Part shown: one piece after another, positions 31,261-42,023 of the stretch
Position numbering within the stretch: the stretch's first letter is position 1
How the letters are laid out: the number at the start of each line of letters is the position of its first letter
Assembly: GCA_039707655.1 (NCBI GenBank)
Contig: CM077665.1
Span: forward strand, 290,660,205-290,724,204
Length of the DNA: 64,000 nt
Source of the DNA: Elymus sibiricus
Lineage: Eukaryota; Streptophyta; Magnoliopsida; Poales; Poaceae
Direction: 5' to 3'
Notes under the pieces: model-generated
The model's input: only the letters and a program-made list of their open reading frames with translations
The model's database searches: none
What the model was told of the DNA's origin: nothing
Position numbers and translations under genes: made by a program

Positions 31261-33104
31261 TATAGTAAGGATGAAATAATTGGTCTTGCTTCTATTGTCG
31301 TACCTCCTACCGATCCACTAGAACAATATTTGCTAGACCATAAAAATGATATGCACTTGCGTGAAAGAAATTAAATAGATAAAATTTTCTTTGAACAACA
31401 GCCTCTCCTAAAACACAATTTGCCTATTGAAACCCTTGGAGGTCGTCCTCCACCTAAAGGTGATCCTATGTTTGAATTAAAGCAATTGCCTGATACTTTG
31501 AAGTATGCTTATCTTGATGAGAAAAAGATATATCATGTTATTATTAGTGCTAACATTTCAAAACATGAAGAAGAAAGATTATTAAAACTTTGAGGAAGCA
31601 TCAGGCTGCTATTGGATATACTCTTGATGATCTTAAGGGCATTAGTCCCACTCTATGTCAGCATAAGATTAATATGGAACCTGATGCTAAACCCATTGTT
31701 GATCATCAACGGCGATTGAATCCTAAGATGAAAGAAGTGGTAGGAACTGAAATATTAAAGCTTCTGGAAGCAGGTATAATCTACCCCATAGCTGACAGTA
31801 GACGGGTAAGTCCCGTTCACTGTGCCTCTAAGAAGGGAGGTATTATTGTTGTTCCTAATGACAAAAATGAACTTATCCCGCAAAGAATTGTCACTAGCTA
31901 TAGAATGGTAATTGATTTTGGAAAATTAAATAAAGCTACTAGAAAAGATCATTACCCTCTACCTTTCATTGATCAAATGCTAGAAAGATTATCTAAGCAC
32001 ACACACTTTTGTTTTCTGGACGGATATTCTGGTTTCTCTCAAATACATGTATCACAATCTGATCAAGAGAAAGCCACCTTTACTTGTCCTTTTGGAACCT
32101 ATGCTTATAGACGTATGCCTTTTGGTTTATGCAATGCACCTGCTACCTTTCAAAGATGTATAACTGCTATATTCTATGACTTTTGTGAAAAGATTGTGGA
32201 GGTTTTCATGAATGATTTTTCCGTTTACGGAACTTCTTTTGATGATTGCTTAAGCAACCTTGATCGACTTTTGCAGAGATGTGAACAAACCAATCTCGTC
32301 TTGAATTGGGAGAAGTGTCACTTTATGGTTAATGACGGTATTGTCTTGGGGCAAAAGATATCTGAACGAGTTATTGAGGTGCATAATGCTAAAGTTGATG
32401 CAATTGAGAAAATGCCATGTCCTAAAGATATTAAAGGTATTCGGAGTTTCCTTGGTCATGCTTGTTTCTATAGGAGGTTCATTAATGACTTCTCAAAAAT
32501 TTCTAGGCCTCTTACTAATCTTTTGCAAAAGGATATTCCATTTTTTTATCATGATTGTGTAGAAGCCTTTGAAACACTCAAGAAAGCCTTAACTTCTACA
32601 CCTATCATTCAACCACCTGATTGGAACTTGCCTTTTCAAATTATGTGTGATGCTAGTGATTAGGTTGTTTGTGTTGTTCTAGGACAAAGAGCTGATAAGA
32701 AATTAATTGTTATCCATTATGCTAGCAAAACTCTAGACAGTGCTCAACAAAATTATGCTAGTACTGAAAAGGAATTTTTAGCAGTTGTGTTTGCTTGTGA
32801 TAAATTTAGATCCTGCATTATTGATTCCAAAGTCATTGTTCACATCAATCATGCTGCTATAAAATATCTTATGGAAACGAAAGATGCTAAACCTAGACTC
32901 ATTAGGTGGGTTCTCTTGCTTCAAGAATTTGACTTACATATCATTGATAGGAAGGGAGCTGAGAACCCCGTAGTTGATAACTTGTCTAGGTTGGAAAATA
33001 TTCTTGATGACCCGCTACCTATTGATGATAGCTTCCCTGATGAACAGTTAGCTGGAATAAATGTTTCTCAAAACACTGGTGTGTATGCTGATTATGCTAA
33101 CTAG
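31261..33104 (+). pseudogene. pol: AthA reverse transcriptase and RNase H
   Basis: The longest open part is 31590-32663. Motifs in order are AAIGYTLDDLKGISPTLCQH, VIDFGKLNKATRKDHYPLPF, CFLDGYSGFSQIHVSQ, TYAYRRMPFGLCNAPATFQR and VFMNDFSVYG. The catalytic box is Phe-Met-Asn-Asp; AthB has Phe-Met-Asp-Asp, so one catalytic Asp is lost. TAG at 32661-32663 (TAT in AthB) ends the first RNase H block at CDASD. RNase H resumes with [16 protein letters not shown] and ends at TAG 33102-33104 (ADYAN-stop). An earlier frame break precedes 31590. Confidence 0.9.
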
Positions 33105-34382
33105 ATTGTCGCTAAATATATACCACCTAGTTTTACATACCAACAAAAGAAAATTTTCTTCTATGATTTAAGACATTACTTTTGGGATGACCCACATCTT
33201 TATAAAGAAGGAGTAGATGGTATTATTAGACGTTGTGTACCTGAGCATGAACAGGAAAAAATCCTACGGAAATGTCATTCCGAAGCTAATGGAGGAAATC
33301 ATGCGGGAGATAGAACTGCTCACAAGGTATTGCAATCTGGTTTTTATTGGCCTACTCTCTTCGAGGATGCCCGTAATTTTGTCTTGTCTTGTGATGAATG
33401 TCAAAGAATTGGAAATATCGGTAAGCGTCAGGAAATGCCTATGAATTATTCACTTGTTGTTGAACCATTTGATGTTTGGAGTTTTGATTTTATGGGACCT
33501 TTTCCTTCCTCTAACGGGTACACTCATATTTTGGTTGCTGTTGATTACGTCACTAAGTGGGTAGAAGCTATTCCTACTAGTAGTGCTGATCACAACACCT
33601 CCATTAAAATGCTTAAAGAAGTTATCTTCCTGAGGTTCGGAGTCCCTAGATATTTAATGACTGATGGTGGTTCACACTTTATTCATGGTGCTTTCCGTAA
33701 GATGCTTGCTAAATATGATGTTAACCATAGAATTGCATCACCCTATCATCCTCAATCTAGTGGTCAAGTTGAACTCAGCAATAGAGAAATAAAATTGATA
33801 TTACAAAAAACTGTCAATAGGTCTCGAAAGAATTGGTCTAAGAAACTAGATGATGCACTTTGGGCCTACAGAACAACTTATAAAAATCCTATGGGTATGT
33901 CTCCATACAAAATGGTATATCGAAAAGTTTGTCATTTGCCTCTAGAGTTAGAACATAAAGCATTTTGGGCAATTAAAGAACTCAATTATGATTTCAAACT
34001 TGCCGGTGAGAAGAGGATATTTGATATTAGCTCACTAGACGAATGGAGAACCCAAGCTTATGAAAATGCCAAACTATTCAAAGAAAAGTAAAATGATGGC
34101 ATGACAAAAGAATCCAAAAGCGGGAATTCAAAATAGGAGAATATGTTCTTTTGTACAACTCCCGTTTAAGATTTTTTAGAGGTAAGCTTTTCTCCAAATG
34201 GGAAGGACCATATATTATCGAAGATTAATAATGCCGAAGGTACCAACCCGAAGGTGGTCAATGGACAAAGAATTAAACATTATATCTCAGGTACGCTTAT
34301 TAATGTTGAAAGCAATGTTATCCAAACCATTACACCAGAAGAACACATAAAAGAAACCTTCCGGAGCACTCCGGAATTTTGA
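33105..34382 (+). pseudogene. int: AthA integrase
   Basis: The HHCC domain is split by stops near 33210; [20 protein letters not shown] is intact near 33390. The core triad is complete: [18 protein letters not shown] (D), [13 protein letters not shown] (D) and [18 protein letters not shown] (E). ORF 33330-34091 ends in TAA because one A is missing in an A-run (LFKEK-stop; AthB reads on). A 26-base deletion near 34224, relative to AthB, removes part of the C-terminal SH3-like region (KWEGPYII). The ancestral stop is TGA 34380-34382 after FRSTPEF. Confidence 0.9.
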
Positions 34383-34846
34383 AAAAGAGGAGGTACGTGA
34401 TACAGTAAGTAAACGGACTCCGAAAAATCCGCAAAAATATTTTCTGTCAGTTTTGGAATTTTATAAAAATTAGGAAAATAAGAATAAATGGGAAAGCAAC
34501 CGAGGTGAGCGCGATACACCAGGGCGCGCCTGGCAGGTTGTGCCCACCTCGGACACCTTCCCGACTCCCTTTTCCTTCCATATTCTTGCTTCCCAAGAAT
34601 AAAAATTCTCTATATATACCCCTGATTGTTTTGACCACCACATCGTAGAAAAATCCTCTGTTCTTGTTTCGGGCTGTTTTTCTATCAGATCTATCAAGCC
34701 AGGCATCATGTCTTCTCCCTCCCCCAATAACGTAGAAGAAGATGCCTGGGAGATGAAGATGGATCTGAAGAGAGAAGAGCCACAAGAAACCAATAATGAA
34801 GACAAGGGCAAGGAACTTATGAAGGATCAAGCACATGAATCCGTCG
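34383..34846 (+). other. AthA post-pol region with possible internal promoter and short ORF
   Basis: Contains a TATA-like tatatata (34611-34618) about 90 bp before an ATG at 34708. That ORF reads MSSPSPNNVEEDAWEMKMDL and stays hydrophilic and charged (Glu/Lys-rich) until the junction. AthB has the same TATA (56780-56787) and ATG (56877) but a frameshift right after PSPN. Athila elements can carry an extra ORF here, so this may be a remnant of one. The final codons of the direct ORF run into CACTA sequence. Confidence 0.5.
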
Positions 34847-37695
34847 TTGATGGCTTTTGTGCCAACCACGTTGCAAGGTCTTCATGGGGTCCGCTTGTCA
34901 AACGATCCTTCAGCCATCTTATATAGTCCCTATTGTGTGCATTTGTCTCGGCAGCTGGTGACAGCACATTGGGTAAGTTGCTTCGTCGTATCTCCTCCAT
35001 GTGTTCTGCAGCATAAGCGTCGAGTATCGGGCTGTTGAGCAGTACCGTCAAATGGGCTTGATCGGCCATATCTCTAGGTGCACAAAACTGCGAGCCAGCA
35101 AGGACCGGCTTACCAGCCAACTTTCCCTCATGGCGAGAGAGGGGCACACCTATAGGTCTAAGTTTCATGTATTCGGTGCAAAAATCAACCACCTCCTCCG
35201 CGGTATAACCTTGTAGGATGCTTGCCTCTGGATGACATCGGTTCCGACAATAGCGCTTCAATATTCCCATGTACCACTCGAAGGGATACATGTTGCGACG
35301 AAACACAGGACCACAATACTTTATCTCGTCCACAAGGTGCACAGTGAGATGGACCATGACATCCAAGAATGACGGTGGGAAGAACATCTCTAAGTTTGAC
35401 AATATCCTTGCAATATCAGCTTGCATATTATCCAGCTCTTCAACATCTACCACCTTCTGCCATAGTTTGTTAAAGAAATCACAGAGATCAATCAATGTGT
35501 TTCTTATGTCTGTGTCCATCATATTCCTTATGGCCAACGGGAGGATTTGTGTCAAGATTACGTGGCAATCATGTGACTTCATGTGAGACAACTTCTTTTT
35601 ACCCAAGTTGTCATCCACGAGACTTCTGATGTTTGCGAAGTAGGAAGAGGGTGTCTTAATTGACAACAGAAGTGCAAAGAACTCTTTTACTTCTGTTGAA
35701 GTGAAATTGTAACTCTGGTGTTGGTGGAGTAATTTTTCATCATCTTCTGCTTCATTCATGCGTTCTGATTGATCACCAAGCATATCGAGTCATGCACCGT
35801 CACCATCCTTTCTTTTGCCTTCAATATTGAGCAGATTACCAAGGATGCTTTCACGGACATTCTTCTCTACGTGCATGACATCAATGCAGTGACGTACACT
35901 TAGGAACTCCCAGTAAGGTAATTCCCAGAACACTGATTTCTTCTTAAACACTTGGTCCCTAGGTGTTATTTTTGACGTCGAACTGGATCCCTTGCCAAGC
36001 ACAACATTAATTTCTTTAGCCATGTTGTGGACTTCTTTCCCATCATAGGGTCTTGGGCCCGTTCCTTTCTCTACTGTACCATCAAATTCAGCAGTCATTT
36101 TCGATAAGGGTTATTTCTCCTTAAGAACCTATGATGACGCAAATACACGGTTTTGCGTGAGTTGGAAAGAAATCTACTATATGTCCTATCCATGCATGTG
36201 ACACATCCTACTGGTCCCTTTGTTTTCTGCCCCGAACAGTTGCCTAATGCCGGCATATCTTGAATGGTGTGCAGCAGCAACGCATGTAACCGGAAAAACT
36301 CCTTTGCGTTGGCATCATAACAGTTCACACCAGACCTCCACAATGTCTGCAGTTCTTCTATCAGTAGCTGAAAGTAAATGTCGATATCATTTCCAGGTTG
36401 CTTCGGGCCTTGGATAATCATCGACATCATGATGTATTTTTTCTTCATACACAACCAAGGAGGAAGGTTATATATGCACAGAAGCACCGGCCAAGTGCTG
36501 TATTTGGTGTTCATATCGCCAAATGGATTAAATCCATCAGTACACTCCCCTAGCCATATATTTCTAGGATCCTTTGCAAAATATTTAAACCTGTCAGTGA
36601 TTTGTTCCCACTGAGCCCCATCTTTTGGGTGCCTCATATACTTATCTGCAGTTCGCTCATCATGATGACACCACAACCTCTTTGCCTCTCTAGGGTTTGC
36701 AAACAAACGCTTCAACCTTGGAATTATAGGCAAGTACCAAACAACCTTGAACGGCATTCCTATCTCGATCTCTTCGTCCATTTTGTACTTGTCGTGTGCT
36801 CTCTTGCGCTTGTATCGTGCGTGCTTGCATATGCGACATGAACGCAAATCTTTGTAATCACCGCGGTACAACATACAATCATTCACACAAGTGTGTATCT
36901 TCTGGACTTCAAGTTCCAACGGACAAACAATTTTCTTCGCTTCGTTCGTGATTTTGGGGAGCACATTATCTTCTGGAAGAATGTCTTTGTAAAGACTCAA
37001 CAACTGTGTGAAGGCCTTGTTTGATAGACCGCTTTCTGCTTTAAATCCGAGAATCGTAAGTGTGACACTCAACTTGGAATATTTCTTTTTGCAACCTGGA
37101 TACAAATCTTTCTTGGAGGCTGCATCAATGCTTGGCAGCTCCTTGTATCCGGCTATATCTTTCTCTGGGCCCTAGAAATCTGCAATCATAGCAGCAAAAT
37201 CTGGCATATCATCAAGGTCGGTGTTGTCTGCTTCACACTCTTGGTTTTTCTTTGGGCTTTTTGGCATGCCAGTCTTCTGTCTGTAGCTCGACGTCTGAGC
37301 CCCGAGGTTAAATTCATCACCCATGCGACTCTGATCGGGGTTTGGCACCTCACCGAGAGGCAGGTTATTACCTTCATCCATAACCGGCTCTTCACCATGT
37401 TTAATCCATCTTGTGTATCCACCCATGAATCACCTTTTGTATAAGTGTAACTCGACCTCATCAATTGGAACTCGACCTCATCAATTGGAAGTGACACCGT
37501 ATTGCTACAATCCTTGCATGGACAGAGGACGTAATATTCTTTGCAAATTCTCTTCTTTGTCCGTTCAGCCAAAGCCATGAACTTCTTCACGCCATCCCTA
37601 TACCTTGAGCTTGTCCGATCCCCCATCCATTCAGATCGTTCCATCTGCACACGTTGCATCCTTAATGGATGCACAAAGATGGGTGAATAAATCAC
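34847..37695 (-). pseudogene. tnp2: CACTA tnp2-like transposase, 3' end truncated
   Basis: Three recognisable regions in order. First, an N-terminal transposon-associated domain (WMGDRTSSRYRDGVKKFM, YVLCPCKDCSN; about 37650-37480). Second, a Transposase_21 core (ECTDGFNPFGDMNTKYSTWP, YNLPPWLCMKKKYIMMS, GPKQPGNDIDIYFQLL, KGPVGCVTCMD; about 37105-36100). Third, a DUF4218-like C-terminal region (MKSHDCHVILTQILPLAIR, HLVDEIKYCGPV; 35783-34850). Breaks: a 20-bp tandem duplication (37449-37468 and 37469-37488) shifts the frame; there is a TGA near 37430, a TAG at 37172-37174, a +1 shift at about 36098, and an in-frame TGA at 35790-35792. The C terminus is lost at the AthA junction. It would have bound the ends and cut the element. 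Confidence 0.9.
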
Positions 37696-38471
37696 AAGAT
37701 TTTATTTTCAAAATTTATGGAGGGCGCTGCATAATGTTACCCAGCCGTGCAATGACACTAATGAACCAGTCAATTTACACGCATTGCCAGTAGTGCCATT
37801 ATATGAATTTAATACCTTAATTAGGCCACTCAAGGAAAAGAATACCATAATTAATTAGCATCAGTACGGCGAGACAGCAGGGTCGAGGAGCAAAGCTTAG
37901 CGGGGCACCTGCCTGTAGTCTGGGCTCCACTATCCCGCCTACGACCGCGAGGGACGTGCTCCAGTCACGTCGGCGCCAACCACGAGGATTAAGCTCCTCC
38001 TATATCTCTAGCCGCCGACCGAGGATTGGCCTCCTGTCATGCCCCCACCGCCGACCAAGGATTGACCTCTTGTCATGTCGCCACGTCCGACCGACCGAGG
38101 ATGGACTCCCTATAACGCCGACACCGGATTGACCTCCTATTCGTCAGCCTCTGCCTCGGTCGCCGCCGACATCTCTATCAGCATAACGTTTGTTTTTGGG
38201 TTTCCGGAGGGCGGCTGTTTACCGCACCCATATGTACCAGGAAGCACAACACAAACGGTCATGTTACGGAAACCGTGTATCACGCATGTTCCATCTCACA
38301 AGATTTGATTTGAGAAACCGTGTGCCGTATACAACAGAATGCGATAAATAGTTCACCCGACAGTTATCATCAGATCCCCATAGTTTCCCCGTCTTCCCCA
38401 AATCCCTAAATAGCTTCCAAATCCCTAGCGCCCAAATTCCCTAGCGTGGCGCTGACATTGGGGAAATGTAG
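37696..38471. other. CACTA spacer between transposase and accessory genes
   Basis: Non-coding. Diverged repeats of ccgaccgaggattg-c-tcct occur near 38020-38130, and sub-terminal-type strings (cgtttgtttttgggtttcc, aaaccgtgt) near 38190-38340. It probably holds the divergent promoters of the minus-strand transposase and the plus-strand gene. A 50-codon ORF at 38472-38624 (MSAADGFSVAAPVHTVALG) just downstream has no recognised family and may be a first exon or upstream ORF. Confidence 0.5.
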
Positions 38472-38683
38472 ATGAGTGCTGCTGATGGTTTCAGTGTGGC
38501 TGCACCGGTTCATACAGTCGCTCTTGGCAGCGCCATTGGCGGCGCAACCACGACGGCGGTCACCGCTGAGCACTTGCCTAAGGTCACCAGGAGACTGGTG
38601 TACAACGGATCCGAATTGTCTTGACAGGTCCCAATCATTCCTCATCTTTTTAGCATGACACACACACATAGGAAATTGATCAA

Positions 38684-39199
38684 ATGTCGGATCCAGAGTT
38701 TGACTCCAGCAGACTCCCGCAACATGAGTTTGATTCCGAGTTTTGCGCCACCGAGAAGTACCGAAAGCTGAGTTGTGTGCACTGACACACTCCCGCTCGA
38801 GGTGTATGCACGGAGGGATTCGACATTGGCAGGCGGTTTCTCGGTTGCCCCTTAGAGGTTAGTGATAAGTTCATCCCTTAAGTTCAGTTAATGCCCCCAG
38901 TCATCCTGATTATTTACCATTCGCAGGGATATGAGGCTTGTGCCTTTATTAACTGACTGGATGATGAATGGCATGGCAGGGCTCGGAGTGTTATCACCAA
39001 GCTTGCAGAAGATAATGTAAATCTGCAGAAGAAACTGACTAATCTGGAGTGTACAATCACTACGATGAAGCAAGAAAGAATCAATCACGCGCAATAGATG
39101 AAAGCAAGAGACAAGAAGGAACTAGCATGTGTAATTGTAGTTTCCGCGTTAGCCATCTTCTATGCGCTATTTGCAATGATCATTAGGGGTTTCGTTTGA
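38684..39199 (+). pseudogene. GRF-type zinc-finger protein remnant carried by the CACTA element
   Basis: Two exons are inferred. The first is 38684-38857, with donor GAG|gttagt. The second is 38927-39199, with acceptor ttcgcag|GGA. The frame is kept across the splice. The first exon gives MSDPEFDSSRLPQHEFDSEF, then a CVH...GVCTEGFDIGRRFLGCP finger. The second gives GYEACAFIN, a coiled-coil-like stretch (LAEDNVNLQKKLTNLE) and a hydrophobic C-terminal segment (ACVIVVSALAIFYALFAMII) that looks membrane-spanning. Three in-frame stops break it: TGA at codon 34, TGA where Trp is expected after FIN, and TAG after INHAQ. Its role in the transposon is unknown. GRF finger plus coiled coil plus tail is common in plant proteins. 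Confidence 0.65.
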
Positions 39200-39627
39200 T
39201 TATTAATGGATACATCAATAAGCAGAGCTCATCTATTGCTTACCAACTGTCCTATGTTAAATGCTTACTATTTCACACCCGTTGTGTTTCATATAAGCGT
39301 GTCTGTAGTTAAACAATGCATCTAGCGAACCGTGTGAACTCCTAAAATGTACACATGTGAAACATTTGGCATATTGAGAACTGCACAATAGCAGGAATTT
39401 AGAGCGACGGACCGGGTGCACAGAATTGCGGTTGATTATATCGGAATTCTAACCGCCTGCCAAGGCGCCAATATAATCCGTCACTCCCCCGCTTCAATTG
39501 CCATTCCTCTTGTCTTCACACCACGCTTCGGTTGCCACCATCTTCATCGTCCCAGCCGGCCACTCTACACTTCCACGCACTCTGCAATCTCGCTTTCTCG
39601 CCGGTTGTTTAATTACGTAGCGCATCA

Positions 39628-39969
39628 ATGTCGAGCGACAGCGAGGATGATAGTTTCACCAGTCTGGGGTCAACCACAGAATCATCACGCTCATTTTCCA
39701 TGAGTCCGGCATCAAGCCCTGACCTCCATTTTATCCGGCTCATGGAAGGGACGCCGCCGCCGGAGTCATCGGACGATGACCAGACGGACGAGGAGCCACC
39801 GAAGGATGAAGAAGAAGACAACGATGAGGAGGAGGAGGAATGGTCAAACAAGGAGGACGGCGATGAGGACATGAACGACGATGGCGATGAAAATCCAGCG
39901 GTCAGCGGCAAGAAGCGTCCACGTCCAGACGATGGTGCGGGGCCATCTAACAACAACAACAAGAAGTAA
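39628..39969 (+). CDS. Acidic Ser/Asp/Glu-rich protein of the CACTA element
   Basis: An intact 113-codon ORF starting ATG in the context atcaATGtcgagc. The N-terminal third is Ser/Asp-rich (MSSDSEDDSFTSLGSTTESS). The middle reads SPDLHFIRLMEGTPPPESSD, followed by a long Asp/Glu run and a basic C terminus (GKKRPRPDDGAGPSNNNNKK) that could be a nuclear localisation signal. It resembles small acidic chaperone-like or trans-acting proteins by composition only; no family was recognised. It is in the same orientation as the GRF gene and opposite to the transposase. The leader at 39480-39620 is pyrimidine-rich. The Ser-rich ORF on the other strand is its shadow. Confidence 0.55.
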   Translation: MSSDSEDDSFTSLGSTTESSRSFSMSPASSPDLHFIRLMEGTPPPESSDDDQTDEEPPKDEEEDNDEEEEEWSNKEDGDEDMNDDGDENPAVSGKKRPRPDDGAGPSNNNNKK

Positions 39970-39999
39970 AACAGACTGTAATCCTTAAATCTGTTGTCG

Positions 40000-40549
40000 T
40001 TTGCTCATATTTATTCCTTAACTCTGTATACCCTCACGATCTCATCCCAAACAGTTAAGAATACAGATTCGTCATTGATAATTCACAATATCGCACACAT
40101 TTGGTTTCTTGAATTGTGCGCCATGTCGAGCACACAATTTAGAACAACAAATCGTATGTGTTGTCCAGAATTGTAGCACACAGTTCTGATTATCGAACTG
40201 TTTCCAGCCTATCACACACACCTTGTTACGCTGCATCGTTTGTGTTCTTACGTATCATCGCAAACAGTTAATATTAGGGACATGTATGTCGTACATCACA
40301 CACATCTATGTTCTATTAACTGTTTGTGCCATTTCGCCTCATCACAAACAGTTCTTAAAAGTCAACTGTCTGCCGTAGATCGCACACGCAAATATTTTTT
40401 GAATCATATTTGATGGGTCCTCCATCGCACACAGTTCATGTCATTGGCGATGGAGCTTGAACTATACCGTTTGCGATTCATGCATCGCACACAGTTTCGT
40501 CGAAGGGTCTCTGATTGCAGTGTCGCATTAGCAGCATCCTGCAGTAGTG
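40000..40549 (-). repeat. CACTA sub-terminal repeat array and terminal inverted repeat
   Basis: Short direct and inverted copies of gcacacagtt / aactgtttgtg lie at about 40110-40500. The terminal 15 or so bases at 40535-40549 read cactactgcaggatg on the minus strand. In CACTA elements such arrays are the transposase binding sites near the element end. Confidence 0.8.
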
Positions 40550-40653
40550 TAATAAATATTTTCAGTAGATTCAGTAGGTTGAGGAACAATTTCCACATCT
40601 TCAGATTGAGGCGAAGATGCCCCAAACAAGCCACTCAAAGGGTGACCGCTCAT
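40550..40653 (-). pseudogene. gag: AthE2 gag, first 34 codons, cut by CACTA
   Basis: Minus-strand ATG at 40653-40651 gives MSGHPLSGLFGASSPQSED, then ...TESTENIY, matching MEKNPLRGLFGVSSPRPEP...TTPTENIGYE of AthA. The CACTA terminus follows at once, so the gene continued where CACTA now lies. The N-terminal sequence is different enough from AthA/AthB to mark a separate subfamily. Confidence 0.82.
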
Positions 40654-40758
40654 AGCGACAAGCAATAATAAATTTCAGCACGTATGGAACATATTTCCTT
40701 ACCAATTCCACTTACCAAAGGCGCTTCACTCCCCGGCAACAGCGCCAGAAAAGAGTCT
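40550..40758 (-). mobile_element. AthE2 internal start: PBS and gag N-terminus
   Basis: On the minus strand the LTR ends at 40759, the PBS is at 40747-40730 (tggcgctgttgccgggga) and gag starts at 40653. The CACTA element interrupts gag at 40550. Confidence 0.85.
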
Positions 40759-41052
40759 TGATGACCCACAAGTATAGGGGATCAATCGTAGTCCTTTTGA
40801 TAAATAAGAGTGTCAAACCCAACAAGGAGCAGAAGGAAATGACAAGCGGTTTTCAGCAAGGTATTCTCCGCAAGTGCTGTAAGTAACAATAGTAGATAGG
40901 TTTGTAGCAAGATAATTCTTAACAAGTAACGAGTGACAATAGTAACAAAGGTGCAGCAAAGTAGCCCAATCCTTTTTATAGCAAAGCACAGACCTAGAAG
41001 TACTCTTATATTAACAAGTGCTCCTGAGGACACATGGGAATTTCTATCTACT
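40759..41052 (-). repeat. AthE2 LTR, 3' end part
   Basis: Reads tgatgacccacaag at 40759 on the plus strand, which is the inverse of the LTR end gggtcatca. It ends at TSD ctact (41048-41052), where the solo LTR is inserted. With 42024-43250 it makes one 1516-bp LTR. Confidence 0.9.
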
Positions 41053-42023
41053 TGTCGGTGCACTAGGACTGGGGTACCCAGTGCCCCTGACTTATGCACA
41101 GGCAGTAGTAGCAGAACCCATCAACATAAATACAGTCAAAACCAGTCCAAACCAGAGAAGCCGCTCTAGGTGAGATCAAGGAGCGTATCAAGAAGACGAA
41201 ACCAACATTCAGGACCAAGACTCCGACAGAAGCAACCTACGCTGGCTAAGCAACGCCGACAAGGTCAATGCAATGGCCCAGAATAGGCCCGAACCACGCC
41301 AATCACGTCCCCGGTGCCTACCAAGGACCGAGGCGCGCACATCTTCACGAAGACCCGGCAAGCCATCCCCCGGCAGGCGCGAGCTGATCGGCCACCGCTC
41401 CACCGCATCGCCATGCCAGTCATTTGTCGACGCGGTGTCGAGCCCTTAGGTGGCTAAGTGGCTCTCGCTAACTACGTGGCGACTCGCTGGGAGACGGATT
41501 ATGCCCATTTGACACCCGTCCAGAGGCGTGTCAGGATATTGAGCAATAGTTAGCTAAAGCGGTGGTAAAAGCCTGCCGGGGATGCATCCCCGCATGCCAC
41601 CTAGGCTAGCATTTATGGCATTTTGTCCTAAGTGCCAAAGTTAGGTATGATAGCACTGTTAGCTATCTAATCACTAGATAATGTCTGTTTTGCCACTGTG
41701 GTTGCCCCTTGAGCTATAAAAGGAGGCCCAAGGCAACCTAGCTAAAGATTCGGACCTTTGGACACTTGTACTCGCGTAGCAGCTCTCCCGAGAGCAACCT
41801 TGTCGGGTTTGAGCGCTGCGTGAGCTTTGTGTTCCCCTGATCAATCCACCAAAGTAGGAGTAGGGTTTTACGCTTCCCAGCGGCCCGAACCTGGGTAAAA
41901 CACCAGTGTCTCGTCATCGTGCTGCCTCACCACCTCTACTCTTTGTGCAACGCGACCTCACCCCTGCCGAACCACAAAGGGGCCCGTGGCCCCATAGGTG
42001 ATCGTGTGCATCGTCACCCGACA
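41053..42023 (+). repeat. Intact solo Tat-type LTR
   Basis: 971 bp, tgtcggtgcac...cacccgaca, with a TATA box tataaaa at 41715-41721. It is flanked by ctact (41048-41052) and ctagt (42024-42028), one mismatch. No internal sequence remains, so it arose by recombination between the two LTRs of one element. The same event is seen in the left copy (2656-2974 plus 19636-19900), hence it predates the duplication. It is related to, but about 100 bp longer than, the TatC LTR. Confidence 0.93.

Larger units (their letters stand above)
28065..34846 (+). mobile_element. AthA: Athila-lineage retrotransposon, 3' part missing
   Basis: Complete 5' LTR (28065-29579), tRNA-Asp-type PBS, gag, protease, RT, RNase H, integrase and the start of the post-pol region. 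It stops at about 34846, where CACTA transposase sequence begins; the 3' non-coding region and 3' LTR are gone. It is inserted at ggaga in TatF1, exactly as AthB is in TatF2, and the flanks match, so AthA and AthB are duplicates of one insertion. Many frame breaks are present. Confidence 0.93.
34847..40549 (-). mobile_element. CACTA (En/Spm) DNA transposon, one end missing
   Basis: The right end is a CACTA terminus: read on the minus strand from 40549 it starts cactactgcaggatgctgc. It is flanked by taa (40550-40552), a candidate 3-bp TSD, and sits in the gag of AthE2. Sub-terminal repeats (gcacacagtt and its inverse aactgtttgtg) fill about 40000-40530 and recur near 38190-38340 and 39270. The transposase is on the minus strand (37695 to 34847) and two accessory genes are on the plus strand. 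The other terminus is absent: transposase sequence runs straight into AthA at about 34846. Confidence 0.92.

Noticed and set aside
39609..39962. Minus-strand Ser-rich ORF of 117 codons
   Set aside because: Mirror image of the acidic plus-strand ORF (poly-Glu/Asp codons read as Ser/Leu). The plus strand has the better start context and the basic tail.
34847..40549. CACTA inserted cleanly between AthA and AthE2
   Set aside because: Only the right side has a CACTA terminus with a candidate TSD. The left side joins inside the transposase, so this is not a simple insertion there.
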